DNA of 64,000 nucleotides from an uncultured bacterium. GTDB lineage: Bacteria > Bacillota > Clostridia > Oscillospirales > Ruminococcaceae. Under the pieces are notes generated by a model, which saw only the letters and a program-made list of their open reading frames with translations, was not told where the DNA came from and did not search any database. Below, one piece after another: positions 17,430-24,813 of this stretch (position 1 is the stretch's first letter; every line of letters begins with the position of its first letter). Position numbers and translations under genes: made by a program. The stretch spans positions 1 to 64,000 of the forward strand of contig CAJMLV010000008.1 in assembly GCA_905214345.1 (NCBI GenBank), written 5' to 3'.

Positions 17430-17497
17430 TTTTACATAAATTTTACAAACACTTTACCGCCTTTTGCTACCGCTGAAGTGCGCAGCACCGTTATAAT
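17430..17497 (+). promoter_or_regulatory. Promoter of the Na/Pi symporter-phoPR operon with Pho-box repeats
   Basis: TTTTACA (17430-17436), TTTTACA (17441-17447) and CTTTACC (17452-17458) repeat exactly every 11 bp, with a degenerate fourth copy near 17463. A consensus -10 TATAAT follows at 17492-17497. A 140-base leader separates it from the gene. Confidence 0.6.
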
Positions 17498-17641
17498 AGG
17501 AGACGGTATGATGCCGGTTTGCGGCATGGGGGGCACGGCCCCCGGGAAAAATAGGAGCGGGCAGACACTGCGGGTCCCTTTACCTTATAAGGGAAAAGCC
17601 GGGATTTTGCCCCCATATAAGAGAATGGAAGTGGACCCTGT

Positions 17642-19411
17642 ATGAGTATTTTCAACATCTTCGTCCTCCTTGGCGGCCTTGCTATGTTCCTTTACGGCAT
17701 GGACGTCATGGGCAAGAACCTGGAGCAGACCGCCGGCGGCAAGCTGCAGGTCATTCTGAGCAAGATGACCTCCTCTCCCCTGCGCGGCCTTCTGCTGGGT
17801 CTGGCGGTCACCGCCGTGATCCAGTCCTCCTCCGCCACCACCGTCATGGTGGTGGGCTTCGTGAACTCCGGCCTGATGGACCTGTACCAGGCGGTGGGCG
17901 TCATCATGGGTGCCAACGTGGGCACCACCGTGACTTCCTGGCTGCTGAGCCTGACCGGTCTGGAGGGCGAGAGCTTCTTTATCCAGATGCTCAGCCCCGA
18001 CGCCTGGAGCCCCCTGCTGGGCTTTGCAGGCATCGTCATGTTCATGTTCTGCAAGGACCGCAAGAAGGGCATCGGCCAGATCTTCCTGGGCTTTGCCATC
18101 CTCATGGCCGGCATGGATCTGATGACCAGCGCCACCGCTCCCCTGGCCGACGTGCCCTGGTTCGGTGAGCTGTTCCTGGCCTTCACCAACCCTGTTCTGG
18201 GCGTGCTGGTAGGTGCTCTGCTCACCGCCATCATCCAGTCCTCCTCCGCTTCCGTGGGTATTCTGCAGGCGCTGTCCGCCTCCACCGGCGCTGTGTCCGT
18301 GGCGGCTGCCATGCCCATCATCATGGGCCAGAACATCGGCACCTGCGTCACTGCGCTGATCTCCTCCGCCGGTGCCAACAAGAACGCCCGCCGTACCGCC
18401 ATGATCCACCTGTACTTCAACGTCATCGGCACCACGGTGTTCCTGTGCGGGTTCTATGCCCTGAACTCCGTGTTCCATTTCTCCTTCTATCACGACCAGG
18501 CCACCACCTTCAACATTGCCATCATCCACACCACCTTCAATGTGGTGACCACCGCCATCCTGCTTCCCTGCAACAAGCTGCTGGTCCGTCTGGCCATCCT
18601 CACCGTGCCGGACAGCAAGGAACCTCAGCAGAACTCCCTGCTGGACGAGCGTCTGCTCTCCACCCCCGCCGTGGCCGTCAACCGTGCCATGCTGGTGGGC
18701 GGCGATATGGCTGAGATCTGCCGCACTTCCCTGCTGCAGGCCATGTCCACCACCCGCAAATGGGACGATGCCATTGCCGATGAAGTCCGCCGCAAGGAAG
18801 ACGCCATCGACCATTACGAGGACGTTCTGGGCACCTACCTGGTGCAGCTGTCCGGCCGCCCCCTGAGCAAAGAGGACAACCGCACCATCAACACCCTGCT
18901 GCATACCATCGGCGACTTTGAACGCATCTCCGATCACTCCATGAACCTCATCGAGGCCGCGGAGGAGATCCGGGACAAGAACATCCGCTTCAGCGACGAA
19001 GCCCTGGCCGACCTGACCGTGCTGGAATCGGCGGTACAGGACATCGTCAACCGCACGGTGGATGCCTTCCAGAAGCGTGACTGCTACGCAGCGGGCAAGA
19101 TCGAGCCCCTGGAAGAAGTGGTGGACGGCCTGGTGCGCGAGGTCAAGACCCGCCACATCGCCCGCCTGCAGGCCGGCACCTGCACCATCGAGTACGGCTT
19201 CGTGCTGGATGACCTGCTCACCACCTACGAGCGCATCGCGGACCACTGCTCCAACATCGCGGTAGCCATGATCGAAGTGTCGGAGGACAAGTTCGACACC
19301 CACGAATACCTGAACAACATCAAGAACGGCTCCAGCATGAAGTTTGAACAGCGGTACGAGAAATATCGTGACCGCTACGCCTTCCCCACTGAAGCCGTCA
19401 CCAACGAATAA
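17642..19411 (+). CDS. Na+/phosphate symporter with C-terminal PhoU-like domain
   Basis: 589 residues. Two inverted Na/Pi-cotransporter repeats carry the paired substrate/sodium motifs VIQSSSATTVMVV (about 60-72) and IIQSSSASVGIL (about 197-208), each followed by GANVGTT or GQNIGT. About nine membrane segments reach residue 330. The last 220 residues form a PhoU-like helical domain (FERISDHSMNLIEAAEEI, YERIADHCSNIAVAMIEV). It would import phosphate with sodium, the PhoU-like part probably regulating it. The start at 17642 has only a weak RBS (GGAAGTGGA). It diverges from pst and precedes phoPR. Confidence 0.93.
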   Translation: MSIFNIFVLLGGLAMFLYGMDVMGKNLEQTAGGKLQVILSKMTSSPLRGLLLGLAVTAVIQSSSATTVMVVGFVNSGLMDLYQAVGVIMGANVGTTVTSWLLSLTGLEGESFFIQMLSPDAWSPLLGFAGIVMFMFCKDRKKGIGQIFLGFAILMAGMDLMTSATAPLADVPWFGELFLAFTNPVLGVLVGALLTAIIQSSSASVGILQALSASTGAVSVAAAMPIIMGQNIGTCVTALISSAGANKNARRTAMIHLYFNVIGTTVFLCGFYALNSVFHFSFYHDQATTFNIAIIHTTFNVVTTAILLPCNKLLVRLAILTVPDSKEPQQNSLLDERLLSTPAVAVNRAMLVGGDMAEICRTSLLQAMSTTRKWDDAIADEVRRKEDAIDHYEDVLGTYLVQLSGRPLSKEDNRTINTLLHTIGDFERISDHSMNLIEAAEEIRDKNIRFSDEALADLTVLESAVQDIVNRTVDAFQKRDCYAAGKIEPLEEVVDGLVREVKTRHIARLQAGTCTIEYGFVLDDLLTTYERIADHCSNIAVAMIEVSEDKFDTHEYLNNIKNGSSMKFEQRYEKYRDRYAFPTEAVTNE

Positions 19412-19413
19412 TC

Positions 19414-19443
19414 GGAAGCCCGCCCTTGTCCGGCGGGCTTCTT
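19414..19443 (+). terminator. Hairpin after the Na/Pi symporter gene (weak terminator)
   Basis: GAAGCCCGCC (19415-19424) pairs perfectly with GGCGGGCTTC (19432-19441) but is followed only by TTGG. It lies between the symporter and phoP, so probably attenuates rather than stops transcription. Confidence 0.6.
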
Positions 19444-19462
19444 GGTACAAGGAGTGTTTCAC

Positions 19463-20164
19463 ATGATTTACATCGTCGAGGATGACGCCAGCATCCGGGA
19501 ACTGGAGCAGTATGCCCTGCAGACCAATTCCTACACCGCCCGGGGCTTTGCCGACGGCGCCAGCTTCTGGACCGCCGTGTACGACACGGTGCCCGACCTG
19601 GTGATCCTGGATGTGATGCTTCCCGATGAGGACGGCTATCAGATCCTGAGAAAACTGCGGGAGAATGCTTCCACCCGCAACGTGGCGGTGATCATGGTCA
19701 CCGCCAAGACCAGCGAGATCGACGTGGTCAAGGGCCTGGACAAGGGCGCCGACGATTATCTGTGCAAGCCCTTCGGCATCATGGAATTCATCAGCCGGGT
19801 GAAGGCGGTGCTTCGCCGGGCACAGAACACCGCGGCCGCCGCCCCTGCCGCCCTGCGGTTCGGCGCCATCGCCCTGGATGACCTGACCCGCACCGTCACG
19901 GTGGAAAACGAGCCGGTGGAACTGACCTTCAAGGAATATTCCCTGCTGCACTTCTTCCTGGAACATCCGGAAGAGGTCCTGGCCCGGGAACGGATCATGA
20001 AAGCGGTCTGGGATACCGACGACCTGCTGGAATCCCGCACCATCGACATGCACGTGCGTACCCTGCGCCAGAAACTGGGCGACGCCGGCGAGTCCATCCG
20101 CACGGTGCGCAAGGTGGGCTACAAACTCAGTGCCCGCGGGGCGGAGAACAGCGATGAAGCCTGA
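19463..20164 (+). CDS. phoP: OmpR-family response regulator (PhoP/PhoB-like)
   Basis: 233 residues. REC domain with EDD at residues 5-7, phospho-acceptor Asp in LVILDVMLPDEDGYQ (about 51) and Lys in DDYLCKPFG. The C-terminal winged helix has ELTFKEYSLLHFFLEHPEEVLARERIMKAVW and RTIDMHVRTLRQKLGD. The start at 19463 follows AAGGAG. Its neighbours (Na/Pi symporter, PhoR-like kinase, pst operon) and the 11-bp TTnACA repeats in the divergent promoter make phosphate control the best reading. The stop overlaps phoR by 11 bp. Confidence 0.92.
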   Translation: MIYIVEDDASIRELEQYALQTNSYTARGFADGASFWTAVYDTVPDLVILDVMLPDEDGYQILRKLRENASTRNVAVIMVTAKTSEIDVVKGLDKGADDYLCKPFGIMEFISRVKAVLRRAQNTAAAAPAALRFGAIALDDLTRTVTVENEPVELTFKEYSLLHFFLEHPEEVLARERIMKAVWDTDDLLESRTIDMHVRTLRQKLGDAGESIRTVRKVGYKLSARGAENSDEA

Positions 20165-21548
20165 CGAGACCCGGGTATCCCCCCGCAGCATGTTCCGCCT
20201 GCTGCGGCTGGCCCTGATTCTGGTGGGGCTGGTGGCGGTGCTGCTCACCTCGGTGGGCGCAGCACTGCTCTTTCACCGCGCCTTTGCCGCCCAGGTGGAC
20301 CGGGATCTGGCCCGCACCGCCCGGGCGGTGGCCGCCGGGTACCAGGCAGACGAAAACACCAGCCACGATACCCTGGACGCCGCCCTGGCGGGCAGCACCC
20401 TGCGCCTGACCCTTATCGACACCGACGGCACCGTGCTGTATGACAGCACCGAGCCCGCCGACGACATGGAAAACCACGCGGGACGGCCGGAAGTGGTCGC
20501 CGCTTTGCAGAACGGCGAAGGCTCCAGCGTGCGCAACAGCACCACCCTGGGCCACGAAGTCCACTACTACGCCGTGCGGCTGGACAACGGCCAGGTGCTG
20601 CGCCTGGGCGAGGAAACCAGCTCCATGTGGAGCCTGTACAACCAGGTCCTGCCCCTGCTGGGCATCGGCTGCGTGCTGGTGGTGCTGCTCTCGGCCCTGC
20701 TGGCCACCCTGGTCACCCGGTGGCTGGTGCGGCCCATCACCCGCATGGCCGACCATCTGGACACCATTGAGGCCAACGTCCCCTATGAGGAACTGATCCC
20801 CCTGGCCCACACCATCCAGTCCGACCGGCGCCTGCGGGAAAACAACGAGACCATGCGCCGGGAATTTACCGCCAACGTGAGCCACGAGCTGAAAACGCCC
20901 CTGACCAGCATTTCCGGCTACGCCGAACTCATCGAGACCGGCATGGCCAAACCGGAGGATGTGCCGGTGTTCGGCCAGCGCATCCACAAGGAAGCCGGGC
21001 GTATGATCCGGCTGGTGTCGGACATTCTGCAGCTCAGCGAGCTGGACGGCATGCACGCCGAAGGCTCCACCCTCTCCGAGCCGTTGCCGGTGGACCTGGC
21101 CTCCCTGGTGAAGGAGGTCAACGGCAACATGACCATGAACGCCCGCAAGGCCTACATCACCCTGCAGTGTGCCCCCTCCCCCGCCACCGTGCTGGGCAGC
21201 CGTGACCTGCTCACCGAGCTGGTCACCAACCTGTGTGACAACGCCATCCGCTACAACCGCCCCGGCGGCCATGTGCTGCTGCGCTGCGGCACCGACAGCA
21301 CCGGCGCCCCTTATGTGAGCGTGGAGGACAACGGCATCGGCATCCCCCAGGACGCCCAGAACCGGGTGTTCGAGCGTTTCTACCGTGTGGACAAGAGCCG
21401 GTCCAAAGCCACCGGCGGCACCGGTCTGGGCCTGGCCATCGTCAAGCATATCGCGGTGCTGCACAGCGCCCGCATCGACCTGCGCTCCACCGTGGGCACC
21501 GGCACCACCATCCGGGTGACCTTCCCCGCTCCCAAAGCCGGAAAGTGA
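20154..21548 (+). CDS. phoR: Membrane sensor histidine kinase (PhoR-like)
   Basis: 464 residues. Two membrane segments (about 18-40 and 166-188) frame an extracytoplasmic sensor region with LTLIDTDGTVLYDSTEPADDMENHAGRPEV, the usual PAS-like PhoR sensor. A HAMP follows (RPITRMADHLD), then the H-box NVSHELKTPLTSISGYAELIETG (His about 243), N-box TNLCDNAIRYNRPGG, and G boxes VEDNGIGIPQDAQNRVFERFYR and GGTGLGLAIVKHI. It should phosphorylate the adjacent PhoP. Translation is coupled to phoP. A strong terminator follows. Confidence 0.92.
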   Translation: MKPDETRVSPRSMFRLLRLALILVGLVAVLLTSVGAALLFHRAFAAQVDRDLARTARAVAAGYQADENTSHDTLDAALAGSTLRLTLIDTDGTVLYDSTEPADDMENHAGRPEVVAALQNGEGSSVRNSTTLGHEVHYYAVRLDNGQVLRLGEETSSMWSLYNQVLPLLGIGCVLVVLLSALLATLVTRWLVRPITRMADHLDTIEANVPYEELIPLAHTIQSDRRLRENNETMRREFTANVSHELKTPLTSISGYAELIETGMAKPEDVPVFGQRIHKEAGRMIRLVSDILQLSELDGMHAEGSTLSEPLPVDLASLVKEVNGNMTMNARKAYITLQCAPSPATVLGSRDLLTELVTNLCDNAIRYNRPGGHVLLRCGTDSTGAPYVSVEDNGIGIPQDAQNRVFERFYRVDKSRSKATGGTGLGLAIVKHIAVLHSARIDLRSTVGTGTTIRVTFPAPKAGK

Positions 21549-21566
21549 CCCCTTATCCACAAAACA

Positions 21567-21612
21567 AAACCACCCGCCAGAGGGCCAAGCAGGCTCCGGC
21601 GGGTGGTTTTTT
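21567..21612. terminator. Bidirectional Rho-independent terminator
   Basis: AAACCACCCGCC (21567-21578) pairs with GGCGGGTGGTTT (21598-21609) with T runs both ways, between convergent phoR and ridA. Confidence 0.88.
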
Positions 21613-21628
21613 ATGGTTTTTCAGCGGG

Positions 21629-22009
21629 TCACAGCACAGCCACGCACTCGATCTCCACCAGGGCACCCTTGGGCAGGGCCCCCACCTGGAAGGCCGCACG
21701 GGCCGGGAACGGCTCGGTAAAGGCCTCGGCGTAGACTTCGTTCATGGCGGCGAAATCCCCGATGTCCTGCAGCATGACGGTGGTCTTGACCACATGGGAC
21801 AGGTCGGTGCCAGCCTCCTGCAGGATGTTGCCCAGGTTCTTCAGGCACTGGCGGGTCTGGGTGCGGATGTCCGCCCCGGCAAACTCGCCGGTGGCCGGGT
21901 CGAGGGGGATCTGGCCGGATACATAGACGGTATCGCCCGCCCGCACAGCCTGGGAATAGGGCCCGATGGCAGCGGGGGCATTGGAAGTATGAACAGCGTT
22001 GCGTTCCAT
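21629..22009 (-). CDS. ridA: RidA-family enamine/imine deaminase
   Basis: 126 residues covering the whole RidA/YjgF fold. Recognisable segments are APAAIGPYSQAVRAGDTVYVSGQIPLDPATGE (about 11-42), TRQCLKNLGNILQEAG, VVKTTVMLQDIGDFAAMNEVY, and PARAAFQVGALPKGALVEIECVAVL. The ligand-carboxylate Arg is in PARAAF and the conserved Glu in EIECVA. It hydrolyses reactive 2-aminoacrylate-type enamines in the cytosol. Start MERNAVHTS at 22009 with GAAGG nine bases upstream. Monocistronic by position. Confidence 0.95.
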   Translation of the reverse strand: MERNAVHTSNAPAAIGPYSQAVRAGDTVYVSGQIPLDPATGEFAGADIRTQTRQCLKNLGNILQEAGTDLSHVVKTTVMLQDIGDFAAMNEVYAEAFTEPFPARAAFQVGALPKGALVEIECVAVL

Positions 22010-22073
22010 TTCAACAGCCTTCTTTCTTTGTTTTGAACCAAGTATACCAGTCGCCGGGGTCCTTGGCAAGAGG

Positions 22074-22862
22074 TCAGCCCAGAGCCACGTCCAGCACCAT
22101 CATCACCAGGAACCCTGTCATGACGCCCAGGGTTCCGCTGTGGGAATGCTGGCCCAGGTTGGCTTCGGGGATCAGTTCTTCCACCACCACATAGATCATG
22201 GCACCGGCGGCAAAGGCCAGCAGCCAGGGCATCAGGGGCTGTATGCTGCCCGCCGACGCCGCCACCAGCACCCCGAAGATGGGTTCCACCACACCGGAGG
22301 CTGCCCCGCTTCGGAAGGCCTTCCACCGGCTGACCCCAGCCTGACGCAGCGGCAGGGAGATGGCCGCCCCTTCGGGGAAATTCTGGATGCCCATGCCCAG
22401 GGCCAGGGCCCAGGCAGCGGACAGGGCCGCCGGGTCCCCATGCTGGGCCGCCAGGGCGAAGGCCAGGCCCACGGCCATGCCTTCGGGGATGTTGTGCAAG
22501 GTCACCGCCAGCACCAGCAGGGTGGTGCGCCGCCAGTCGGAGGGCAGCCCCTCCGGTTCGTCGGCGTTCAGGTGCAGATGGGGCAGAAGCCTGTCCAGCC
22601 CCAGCATGAAGGCGGTGCCCAGGATGAACCCGCCCGCGGCGGGCTGCCAGCCCGGCACACCGGCGGCCTCCGCCTCCTCAATGGCAGGCAGCAGCAGGCT
22701 GAACACCGACGCCGCCACCATCACCCCCGCCGCAAACCCCAGGAATACCCGCTGCATGGCGGCCTGCACCGACCCGCGGAAGAAAAACACCGTGGCCGCG
22801 CCCAGCGCGGTCATGAGAAAGGTAAAGCCGGTCCCTCCGGCTGCCCACAAAACTCCCTGCAT
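22074..22862 (-). CDS. ZIP-family metal transporter
   Basis: 262 residues, eight hydrophobic segments. The metal path motifs are LAVTLHNIPEGMAVGLAFAL (segment 4) and LGMGIQNFPEGAAISLPL (segment 5), the paired HNxPEG/QNxPEG of bacterial ZIP proteins, plus VVVEELIPEA. The first loop of the second half is short and holds LHLNAD. It imports zinc or another divalent metal (Fe, Mn, Co); the ion cannot be told from sequence. RBS AAGGAGG. A 16-bp palindrome lies 112 bp upstream. Confidence 0.9.
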   Translation of the reverse strand: MQGVLWAAGGTGFTFLMTALGAATVFFFRGSVQAAMQRVFLGFAAGVMVAASVFSLLLPAIEEAEAAGVPGWQPAAGGFILGTAFMLGLDRLLPHLHLNADEPEGLPSDWRRTTLLVLAVTLHNIPEGMAVGLAFALAAQHGDPAALSAAWALALGMGIQNFPEGAAISLPLRQAGVSRWKAFRSGAASGVVEPIFGVLVAASAGSIQPLMPWLLAFAAGAMIYVVVEELIPEANLGQHSHSGTLGVMTGFLVMMVLDVALG

Positions 22863-22974
22863 CTGCTTTCGCCTCCTTCGCCTGCCGCCCCGGGATGCCG
22901 GGCGGCGGGCTTTTCGTTCTTATCTGCTTTCATTGTATGTGTTCCGCCAGACAAAGTCTTTGGCCGCGGCAACA

Positions 22975-22990
22975 GTTAGTTATAACTAAC
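22975..22990. promoter_or_regulatory. Palindromic operator candidate upstream of the ZIP gene
   Basis: GTTAGTTATAACTAAC is a perfect 16-bp palindrome. Its half-sites GTTAG/CTAAC recall DtxR/MntR-family operators, although the spacing is wider than the DtxR consensus. Metal-dependent control of the transporter is an inference. Confidence 0.5.
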
Positions 22991-22997
22991 GCAGTAA

Positions 22998-23044
22998 ACA
23001 AAAAATACCACGCCCCGCCGGTTCTGTCAACCGGAAAGGCGTGG
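22998..23044 (-). terminator. Terminator of the glucuronide operon
   Basis: On the minus strand CCACGCC (23044-23038) and inner CCGGTT pair with AACCGG and GGCGTGG (23014-23008), followed by TATTTTTTG. Confidence 0.85.
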
Positions 23045-23064
23045 CACGGTGGATTTTGCGGGTT

Positions 23065-24789
23065 TTACAGGGCGGTGCTCTCGTCAGGGGCGGCAAAGGC
23101 GGTGACCTCGGTCACCAGCCGGGTGCGGCCCTTGGGGATGTCGTACCGCACCGCCGGGATAGCGGTATTGGGCACATACAGACTGGTATTGGGCCAGGCG
23201 TCGATGACCTCGCCCACGCCGGTCTTTCCCTTCACTTTACATTTCTGGCGGTGGTTGGTCACAACGGCTTCCCTGCCTTCGGTCGAAGCCGCAAACCCGG
23301 GCACGAACTTGGCCACCGCAAAACCGCAGTCCCAGGCGGTGCAGGCCCGGTCGCTGACCACGGTATGGCGGCGGATGTGGCCCTGTTCGGTGGGTTCCAG
23401 TTCGGTGGTGACGGTGATGCCCTCAAAGGGGGACCAGGTGGAGACCAGCTTGCCGTCCTTCAGCGCAAAGCTCTGGCTGTGGCGGCGGACAAACACCTGT
23501 CCGCTGATGACAAACGCCAGCACGCTGTCCGGGGCGGCCTGGCCCAGTTCCGCATAGCTGCGGCTGGCAGAGAAGCCGAACCGGGTGCTGTAAACAAACT
23601 TGCCGTACTTTTCGGCAAACTGACCGTGCTCGTTCTGTTCCACCTCCGCCGGGGCGTAGGCGTTCACCTGGCCGTCGGGGGTGCGCTGCATCAGCAGGTG
23701 GGCGGAGGTCAGTTCGGTCACCCCGGGCTGTGCGGGCAGCGGGGCGGCTTCGGCGCGCCAGAACGGATGGTCCGCCGGCAGGCCCAGCAGAATGAAGCTC
23801 TTCAGACCCCAGTAGGGGCTGCCGGGGGCATTGTACCGTTCGCTCATGTAGAACTGCGGGTAGCAGTACCCCACGGTGAGCACGCCGCTGCGGTCAAAGA
23901 TGGGCTTGGACATCCACCACTGCAGGTTGCGCACGATGATGCCCTTCATCACCGGCAGGGGCAGGGGTTCCAGCCCCGCCCAGACGCAGGCGGAGTAGAA
24001 GGCGCACTGACCGAACCGATAGGTCAGGCTGCGGCCGTAGGGCAAGGCGGCGCCGTCGGCGTCGAACCAGTACAGGAACTGGCGGCCGAACTCCATGGCC
24101 CGCTGCCGGAAGCGCTCCGCCCGCTCAGGGTCGGTCTTGGCGGCAAACACGCTGTACAGCACGCCGTAATACTGGATGGCCCAGGGAATATAGTAGTCCC
24201 GCTGGGGCTTGATGTCGGGGCTGCCGTCGCTGTACCAGCCGTCCCCGATGTACCAGCTTTCCACCGCCTGCAGGTCCTCCTCCAGCAATTCCGGAGACCA
24301 GGGCATGTTCACCGACCGCAGGGCCAGGTTCACCAGCACCCGGAAAAACAGCCAGTTGCAGCAGGGCAGCTGGTGATGGTTGATGCTGTCCAGCCAGGCG
24401 GCCAGGTTGGCCCGGGCTTCGGGGGTCAGGGGGTCCCAGACCTTTTCCGGCACTTCCATGATGGCGCAGGCAATGGCCGCCATCTCCACAAAGCACTGGT
24501 CATAGTCCCTGGTATCCCCCCAGTATTCGGGGTGGTCGGGGTCGGGACCGTTGGCCAGCCCCGCCTGATAGATGCGCTCAAATTCCGGGGCGCTGCCGCC
24601 GCCCAGCCAGAAGGGAGCCAGGGCCCACAGCGGGCGGGAGAAGGCTTCCAGTTCAATGGCATTCCGGTCGTAGCTGGCACCGGTCTCTCCCAGGTGCAGC
24701 CGGGCGCCCCCTGCCGAGTAGGCGGGCAGCACCGGGTCCAGGATGCGGTGCATCAGCGTTTCAAAATCCTGTCTGGTATTCAGTTGCAT
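23065..24789 (-). CDS. DUF2264 domain protein (putative uronide-processing enzyme)
   Basis: 574 residues without signal peptide. The N-terminal two thirds looks like an (alpha/alpha)6 barrel with segments SRPLWALAPFWLGGG (about 52-66), YWGDTRDYDQCFVEMAAIACAI, INHHQLPCCNWLFFRVLVN and GWYSDGSPDIKPQRDYYIPWAIQYYG. These match the DUF2264 family, in which Asp/His-rich loops point to a glycoside hydrolase or lyase-like site. The C-terminal third is beta-rich (ISGQVFVRRHSQSFALKDGKLVSTWSPFEG). The reaction is not established. The operon (ABC importer, GH88, GH2 glucuronidase) points to a uronic-acid oligosaccharide. Start at 24789 with GGAGG; a GTG 15 bases earlier is less likely. Confidence 0.75.
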   Translation of the reverse strand: MQLNTRQDFETLMHRILDPVLPAYSAGGARLHLGETGASYDRNAIELEAFSRPLWALAPFWLGGGSAPEFERIYQAGLANGPDPDHPEYWGDTRDYDQCFVEMAAIACAIMEVPEKVWDPLTPEARANLAAWLDSINHHQLPCCNWLFFRVLVNLALRSVNMPWSPELLEEDLQAVESWYIGDGWYSDGSPDIKPQRDYYIPWAIQYYGVLYSVFAAKTDPERAERFRQRAMEFGRQFLYWFDADGAALPYGRSLTYRFGQCAFYSACVWAGLEPLPLPVMKGIIVRNLQWWMSKPIFDRSGVLTVGYCYPQFYMSERYNAPGSPYWGLKSFILLGLPADHPFWRAEAAPLPAQPGVTELTSAHLLMQRTPDGQVNAYAPAEVEQNEHGQFAEKYGKFVYSTRFGFSASRSYAELGQAAPDSVLAFVISGQVFVRRHSQSFALKDGKLVSTWSPFEGITVTTELEPTEQGHIRRHTVVSDRACTAWDCGFAVAKFVPGFAASTEGREAVVTNHRQKCKVKGKTGVGEVIDAWPNTSLYVPNTAIPAVRYDIPKGRTRLVTEVTAFAAPDESTAL

Positions 24790-24813
24790 CCTTGTATCCT
24801 CCACAGCGGGCGA

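Noticed and set aside
17585..20248. 887-codon open frame on the - strand opposite the Na/Pi symporter and phoP
   Set aside because: It spans two unrelated real genes on the other strand and has no recognisable domain.
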